Assembly (NCBI GenBank): GCA_947630175.1 | Contig: CANRGJ010000002.1 | Span: 1 to 64,000, forward strand | Direction: 5' to 3' | Length of the DNA: 64,000 bases | Source: an uncultured Ruminiclostridium sp. | Lineage (GTDB): Bacteria > Bacillota > Clostridia > Oscillospirales > Ruminococcaceae | Shown here: positions 60,233 to 64,000 of the stretch, piece after piece | Layout of the letters: each line of letters starts with the position of its first letter | How positions within the stretch are numbered: position 1 is the first letter of the stretch | The notes under the pieces: model-generated | What the model was told of the DNA's origin: nothing | Seen by the model: only the letters and a program-made list of their open reading frames with translations | Database searches by the model: none | Translations under genes and position numbers: made by a program

Positions 60233-62839
60233 ATGAAAAAGGTCAAAGCGATACCTGAGGTGGTGGACAGCGTTGAGGCGCTGGAAGCAAAGATAGCCCA
60301 GGTGAGAGCTGCTCAGGAGCTGTTTGCGGAATATACTCAGGAACAGGTGGACAGGATATTCCGCGCGGCGGCGGTGGCTGCCAATTCCCAAAGGATAAAT
60401 CTGGCGAAAATGGCCGTTGAGGAAACGGGAATGGGCGTTGTGGAGGATAAGGTGATAAAAAATCACTACGCCTCCGAATATATTTACAACACCTACAAAA
60501 ACACTCCCACGGTGGGCGTTATAGAAAAGGACGACAGCTACGGCATCAAAAAGGTGGCGGAGCCTATCGGTCTTGTAGCGGCGGTAATTCCTACCACTAA
60601 CCCCACTTCCACCGCTATTTTCAAGGCGCTCATCTGCCTGAAAACGAGAAACGGCATTATTTTCAGCCCTCACCCCAGAGCAAAGAAATGCACTATCGAG
60701 GCGGCTAAGGTGGTTCTTGATGCGGCTGTGAAGGCGGGCGCTCCCGAAGGGATAATCGGGTGGATAGACGTGCCCTCACTTGAGCTTACCACCACGATAA
60801 TGAAAGAGGCGGATATAATCCTCGCTACCGGCGGTCCCGGAATGGTGAAGTCCGCTTACTCGTCAGGCAAGCCTGCTCTCGGCGTGGGCGCAGGAAATAC
60901 TCCCGCAATAATCGACGAAAGCGCAGATATCAGGCTGGCGGTAAACTCCATTATTCATTCAAAGACCTTTGACAACGGTATGATATGCGCGTCGGAGCAG
61001 TCTGTCATCGTGTCATCAAAGATATACGACAGCGTTAAGGCGGAATTCAAGGCGAGAGGCTGTCACTTCCTCACAAAGAAAGAGATAGACCTGGTGCGCC
61101 ATACAATGATAATCAACGGTGCGCTGAACAGCAGGATAGTTGGTCAGAAAGCGCCTAAGATAGCGGAGCTTTGCGGATTTTCCGTGCCTGAGGATACGAA
61201 AGTCCTGATAGGCGAGGTTGAGAGCGTCGATCTCAGCGAGCCGTTCTCACACGAAAAGCTGTCGCCCGTGCTGGCTATGTACAAGGCTAAGAGCTTTGAA
61301 GAGGCTATGCAGAAGGCGGAAAGGCTTATCGCTGACGGCGGCTACGGTCACACCGCTTCGCTGTATATAAATACCGTTACAGATACAAGCAAGACCGACG
61401 CTTATTTTGAGAGAATGAAAACCTGCCGTATTCTGGTGAACACTCCTTCCTCACACGGCGGCATAGGCGACCTTTACAACTTCAAGCTGCTGCCCTCGCT
61501 GACTTTGGGCTGCGGCACATGGGGCGGGAACTCCGTTTCCGAAAACGTGGGCGTAAAGCACCTGCTGAATGTTAAAACTGTCGCTGAGAGGAGAGAGAAT
61601 ATGCTGTGGTTCAGAGCGCCGCAAAAGGTTTACTTTAAGAAAGGCTGTCTGCCTGTTGCTCTCGATGAGCTGGGCAGCGTTATGGGAAAGAAAAAGGCGT
61701 TCCTCGTCACCGACTCTTTCCTGTTCAATAACGGCTATGCAAAGCCTGTTACAGACAAACTTCACGAAATGGGGATACAGTATTCTGCGTTCTCGGACGT
61801 TGAGCCTGACCCCACGCTTGACTGCGCTGTAAAGGGCGCAAAGCAGATGGCAAGCTTCCAGCCTGACGTTATCATTGCGCTGGGCGGAGGCTCGGCTATT
61901 GACGCCGCTAAGATAATGTGGGTGCTGTATGAACACCCCGAGGCGGACTTTGCGGATATGGCGATGAGGTTCATTGATATAAGAAAACGTATCTATCCTT
62001 TCCCCAAAATGGGCGAAAAGGCGTACTTCGTGGCTATCCCCACTTCTGCGGGAACAGGCTCGGAGGTAACTCCCTTTGCCGTTATCACTGACGGAGCGAT
62101 AAAATATCCGCTGGCGGACTATGAGCTGCTGCCGAATATGGCGATAGTTGACGCCGACCTGATGATGAGTATGCCTAAGGGGCTGACAAGCGCATCGGGT
62201 ATCGACGCGCTGACTCATGCGCTGGAAGCGTATGTTTCGGTAATGGCTACGCCTTTCACCGACGGACTGGCGGAGCAGGCAGGCAGGCTGATATTTGAAA
62301 ATCTTCCCTCCTGCTACGAAAACGGAGCTAAAGACCCCAAGGCTATTGAAAATCAGGCTCACGCTTCTACCCTTGCGGGTATGGCGTTTGCAAACGCTTT
62401 CTTAGGCGTATGCCACTCGATGGCGCATAAGCTGGGAGCTTATCATCATATCGCTCACGGTATTGCAAATGCGCTGCTTATCGAGGACGTTATCCGCTAC
62501 AACTGCGCTGAGGCTCCTGCAAAAATGGGGACGTTCTCCCAGTACGCTTATCCCAATGCAAAGGCAAAATACGCCGCTTTCGCAAAGGCTATGGGATTTG
62601 CGGGCAAGAACGACGACGAGAGCGTTGAAAATCTGATAAAGGAAATAGGCAAGCTGAAAAAGAAAATAGGCATAAAGGCAACTATCAAGGATTACGGCGT
62701 TGATGAAAAGGTATTCCTTGAAAAGCTGGACGAAATGACGGAACAGGCGTTCGACGACCAATGCACGGGCGCTAATCCCAGATACCCGCTTATGGAAGAG
62801 ATAAAGGCGATGTATCTCAAGGCATATTACGGAAAGTGA
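60233..62839 (+). CDS. adhE: Bifunctional acetaldehyde/alcohol dehydrogenase AdhE
   Basis: Converts acetyl-CoA to ethanol through acetaldehyde, using two NADH; it regenerates NAD during fermentation. The 868-residue product is a fusion. The N-terminal aldehyde dehydrogenase (to about residue 440) has its catalytic Cys in NGMICASEQSVIV. The C-terminal iron-dependent alcohol dehydrogenase has the NAD site IALGGGSAIDAAK and iron ligands in LTHALEAYVS and CHSMAHKLGAYHHIAHG. The ATG at 60233 has GGAG 9 nt upstream; a GTG two codons before is less likely. AdhE usually forms long spirosome filaments. Confidence 0.96.
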   Translation: MKKVKAIPEVVDSVEALEAKIAQVRAAQELFAEYTQEQVDRIFRAAAVAANSQRINLAKMAVEETGMGVVEDKVIKNHYASEYIYNTYKNTPTVGVIEKDDSYGIKKVAEPIGLVAAVIPTTNPTSTAIFKALICLKTRNGIIFSPHPRAKKCTIEAAKVVLDAAVKAGAPEGIIGWIDVPSLELTTTIMKEADIILATGGPGMVKSAYSSGKPALGVGAGNTPAIIDESADIRLAVNSIIHSKTFDNGMICASEQSVIVSSKIYDSVKAEFKARGCHFLTKKEIDLVRHTMIINGALNSRIVGQKAPKIAELCGFSVPEDTKVLIGEVESVDLSEPFSHEKLSPVLAMYKAKSFEEAMQKAERLIADGGYGHTASLYINTVTDTSKTDAYFERMKTCRILVNTPSSHGGIGDLYNFKLLPSLTLGCGTWGGNSVSENVGVKHLLNVKTVAERRENMLWFRAPQKVYFKKGCLPVALDELGSVMGKKKAFLVTDSFLFNNGYAKPVTDKLHEMGIQYSAFSDVEPDPTLDCAVKGAKQMASFQPDVIIALGGGSAIDAAKIMWVLYEHPEADFADMAMRFIDIRKRIYPFPKMGEKAYFVAIPTSAGTGSEVTPFAVITDGAIKYPLADYELLPNMAIVDADLMMSMPKGLTSASGIDALTHALEAYVSVMATPFTDGLAEQAGRLIFENLPSCYENGAKDPKAIENQAHASTLAGMAFANAFLGVCHSMAHKLGAYHHIAHGIANALLIEDVIRYNCAEAPAKMGTFSQYAYPNAKAKYAAFAKAMGFAGKNDDESVENLIKEIGKLKKKIGIKATIKDYGVDEKVFLEKLDEMTEQAFDDQCTGANPRYPLMEEIKAMYLKAYYGK

Positions 62840-62850
62840 GGGAATGAGCT

Positions 62851-63600
62851 ATGAAACTGGACAACGTTATTGCGGTGAGAAAAGACAAGACCGTTTACCG
62901 TGACGGGGATATGACCATAAAGGTATTCAACGAAAAATACTCAAAATCCGATATACTAAATGAGGCGCTGAACCTTGCAAGAGTTGAGGAAACGGGGCTG
63001 AATGTTCCCAAGATACACGAGGTCGGCGTGGTTGAGGGAAAGTGGTGCATAGTCACCGACTATATCGAGGGAAAGACACTTGCAAAGTGCTATGAGGAAA
63101 ATCCTGATATGCTGGAGGAATATCTAAAGCTGTTTGTGGAGATACAAATGGAGATACACAGCAAGAGAAGTCCCCTGCTCACAAAGCTGAAGGACAAAAT
63201 GGCAAGAAAAATTTCCCTCAGCGGACTGGACGCTACCACGAGATACGAGCTTTCCACCAGGCTGGACGGTATGCCTAAACACGTCAAGCTGTGCCACGGG
63301 GACTTTATTCCCACAAATATAATCATCAAAAGCGACGGCACGCCGTTCATCATCGACTGGGCGCACGCCACTCAGGGCAACGCCAGCGCTGACGTTGCAA
63401 GGACGTATTTGCAGTTCCACCTGAAAAACAATGCGGATATGGCGGAAAAATATCTGAATATGTTCTGCCTGATGAGCGATACGCCCAAACAGTACGTTCA
63501 GCAGTGGATGCCTATCGTTGCCGCTTCACAGATGGCGAAGGGCAAGGAGGAGGAAAGAGAGTTCCTTACAAGATGGGCAAGCGTGTGTGATTATGAATAA
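62851..63600 (+). CDS. APH-like phosphotransferase (aminoglycoside/choline kinase fold)
   Basis: 249 residues with the kinase-like fold of the APH family. Visible marks are a nucleotide-binding start (TVYRDGDMTIKVFNEKYSKS), the hinge IVTDYIEGKTLAKC, the catalytic loop LCHGDFIPTNIIIKSDG and the metal-binding IIDWAHATQGNAS. Targets in this family include sugars, choline, amino acids and drugs; nothing here decides which. It lies 11 nt after adhE and is probably co-transcribed, then followed by a terminator. A resistance role should not be assumed. Confidence 0.85.
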   Translation: MKLDNVIAVRKDKTVYRDGDMTIKVFNEKYSKSDILNEALNLARVEETGLNVPKIHEVGVVEGKWCIVTDYIEGKTLAKCYEENPDMLEEYLKLFVEIQMEIHSKRSPLLTKLKDKMARKISLSGLDATTRYELSTRLDGMPKHVKLCHGDFIPTNIIIKSDGTPFIIDWAHATQGNASADVARTYLQFHLKNNADMAEKYLNMFCLMSDTPKQYVQQWMPIVAASQMAKGKEEEREFLTRWASVCDYE

Positions 63601-63609
63601 GTAAATATA

Positions 63610-63641
63610 AAAAACAGCTCCTGTGTGGGAGCTGTTTTTTT
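63610..63641. terminator. Bidirectional terminator after the APH-like gene
   Basis: Stem AAAAACAGCTCC (63610-63621) with GGAGCTGTTTTT (63628-63639) around TGTGTG, with T residues following. Confidence 0.85.
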
Positions 63642-63993
63642 ATTCATATTCTGCCTGCAAGCCGTCTGGTATTTCTGTCACGCTCTGTTCTTTGAGCAGG
63701 ATCGCGCCGCCGTCGGTGGTGAGCCAGCTTACAAGCCATTCTTCTGCGGGAAGGTCTTTATACCTGCTTATCCTGTTGTCTGTATCGCCGTTTACATAGC
63801 CTATCTGCTGTGAGCAGTCGCTTTTTGATACGACGCAGAAAGGAAAATATGTTCTGCCCTCCCATATAACGGAGAATTTTCCGTCCTGCTCCAATGAATG
63901 CATATTTATTAGATCAGCGGATTGAGTCTGAGCGCAGGAAGTAAAGGTCATAATAAAAATAACGGCAAATGCCATAGCAAAAAATTTCTTCAT
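63640..63993 (-). CDS. Small lipoprotein, function unknown
   Basis: 117 residues. A signal peptide ending in TSC (MKKFFAMAFAVIFIMTFTSC) places the protein on the outer face of the membrane by a lipid anchor. The remaining 95 residues are acidic at both ends, with INMHSLEQDGKFSVIWEGRT and EEWLVSWLTTDGGAILLKEQ, and two further Cys. No family recognised. Its promoter must lie beyond the right edge. Confidence 0.65.
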   Translation of the reverse strand: MKKFFAMAFAVIFIMTFTSCAQTQSADLINMHSLEQDGKFSVIWEGRTYFPFCVVSKSDCSQQIGYVNGDTDNRISRYKDLPAEEWLVSWLTTDGGAILLKEQSVTEIPDGLQAEYE

Positions 63994-64000
63994 AAAATCT

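Noticed and set aside
61451-62362. 303-codon minus-strand frame inside adhE
   Set aside because: Antisense shadow of the alcohol dehydrogenase domain.
62851-63600. Aminoglycoside resistance gene
   Set aside because: The fold is shared with many metabolic kinases, and the position after adhE does not suggest resistance.

Overview
The window reads as a chromosomal segment of a gut- or rumen-type Gram-positive Clostridia, most likely Ruminococcus or a close relative in the Oscillospiraceae. This is inferred from the gene set: a GH94 cellobiose phosphorylase, a GH2/GPH/GH36 galactoside operon, a fermentative AdhE, clostridial-type small proteins, and a cell wall with an FtsEX locus and a mreBCD-pbp2 operon. 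Promoters follow the usual sigma-A pattern (TTGACA-17-TATAAT, often with an extended -10). Genes lie in short operons on both strands. Many converging gene pairs share a bidirectional terminator. I see no rRNA, tRNA, CRISPR array, insertion sequence or prophage.

Layout. 1-4.8 kb: the 5' end of a nucleoside-phosphorylase-like gene, cellobiose phosphorylase, hisS and mgsA. 5.0-11.0 kb (minus strand): mreB, mreC, mreD and PBP2 for rod shape, then dut and a short U32-like protein. 11.25-12.8 kb (plus): three small unknown proteins and a methyltransferase, more AT-rich than the surroundings. 12.9-15.1 kb: a small membrane protein overlapping mnmA, and a VanY-type carboxypeptidase. 15.1-22.3 kb: radA and cwlD, several membrane, lipoprotein and unknown genes, a flavin-reductase-like/AlkZ-related pair, and a DUF362 protein.

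22.4-40.7 kb is one uninterrupted minus-strand gene for a 6,106-residue secreted surface protein. It has a signal peptide and a head of about 1,300 residues. That head includes a FlgD-like fold, an SdrD B-like domain, an EF-hand-like segment and a Cna_B/SpaA-like domain. Next come 31 tandem FctA/Spy0128-type isopeptide domains of about 151 residues each, then a Thr/Pro/Glu linker and a C-terminal sorting signal (NVNTG, membrane segment, basic tail). Thirty of the 31 repeats keep the Lys-Glu-Asn triad expected to form an intramolecular isopeptide bond. Repeat 22 has lost both Lys and Glu. The repeats are related in blocks, pointing to multi-domain duplication. Two small XRE regulators sit beside the gene's promoter.

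41.8-48.2 kb: a galactoside operon (GH2 beta-galactosidase, GPH symporter, GH36 alpha-galactosidase) and a lipoprotein ending in six CxxCxGxG motifs. 48.3-51.1 kb: a methyltransferase, lysS and greA. 51.2-56.6 kb: ftsE-ftsX-M23-M23-S41, a divisome peptidoglycan-hydrolase locus in which the S41 protein appears to have lost its catalytic Ser and Lys. 56.8-64.0 kb: a CdaR/PucR-type regulator, a short leader ORF, metG, adhE, an APH-like kinase and a small lipoprotein.

The main themes are cell-surface and envelope biology (giant adhesin, rod complex, FtsEX hydrolases, carboxypeptidase, amidase) and disaccharide use. The giant isopeptide-stalk protein and the degenerate S41 protein are the most notable items.
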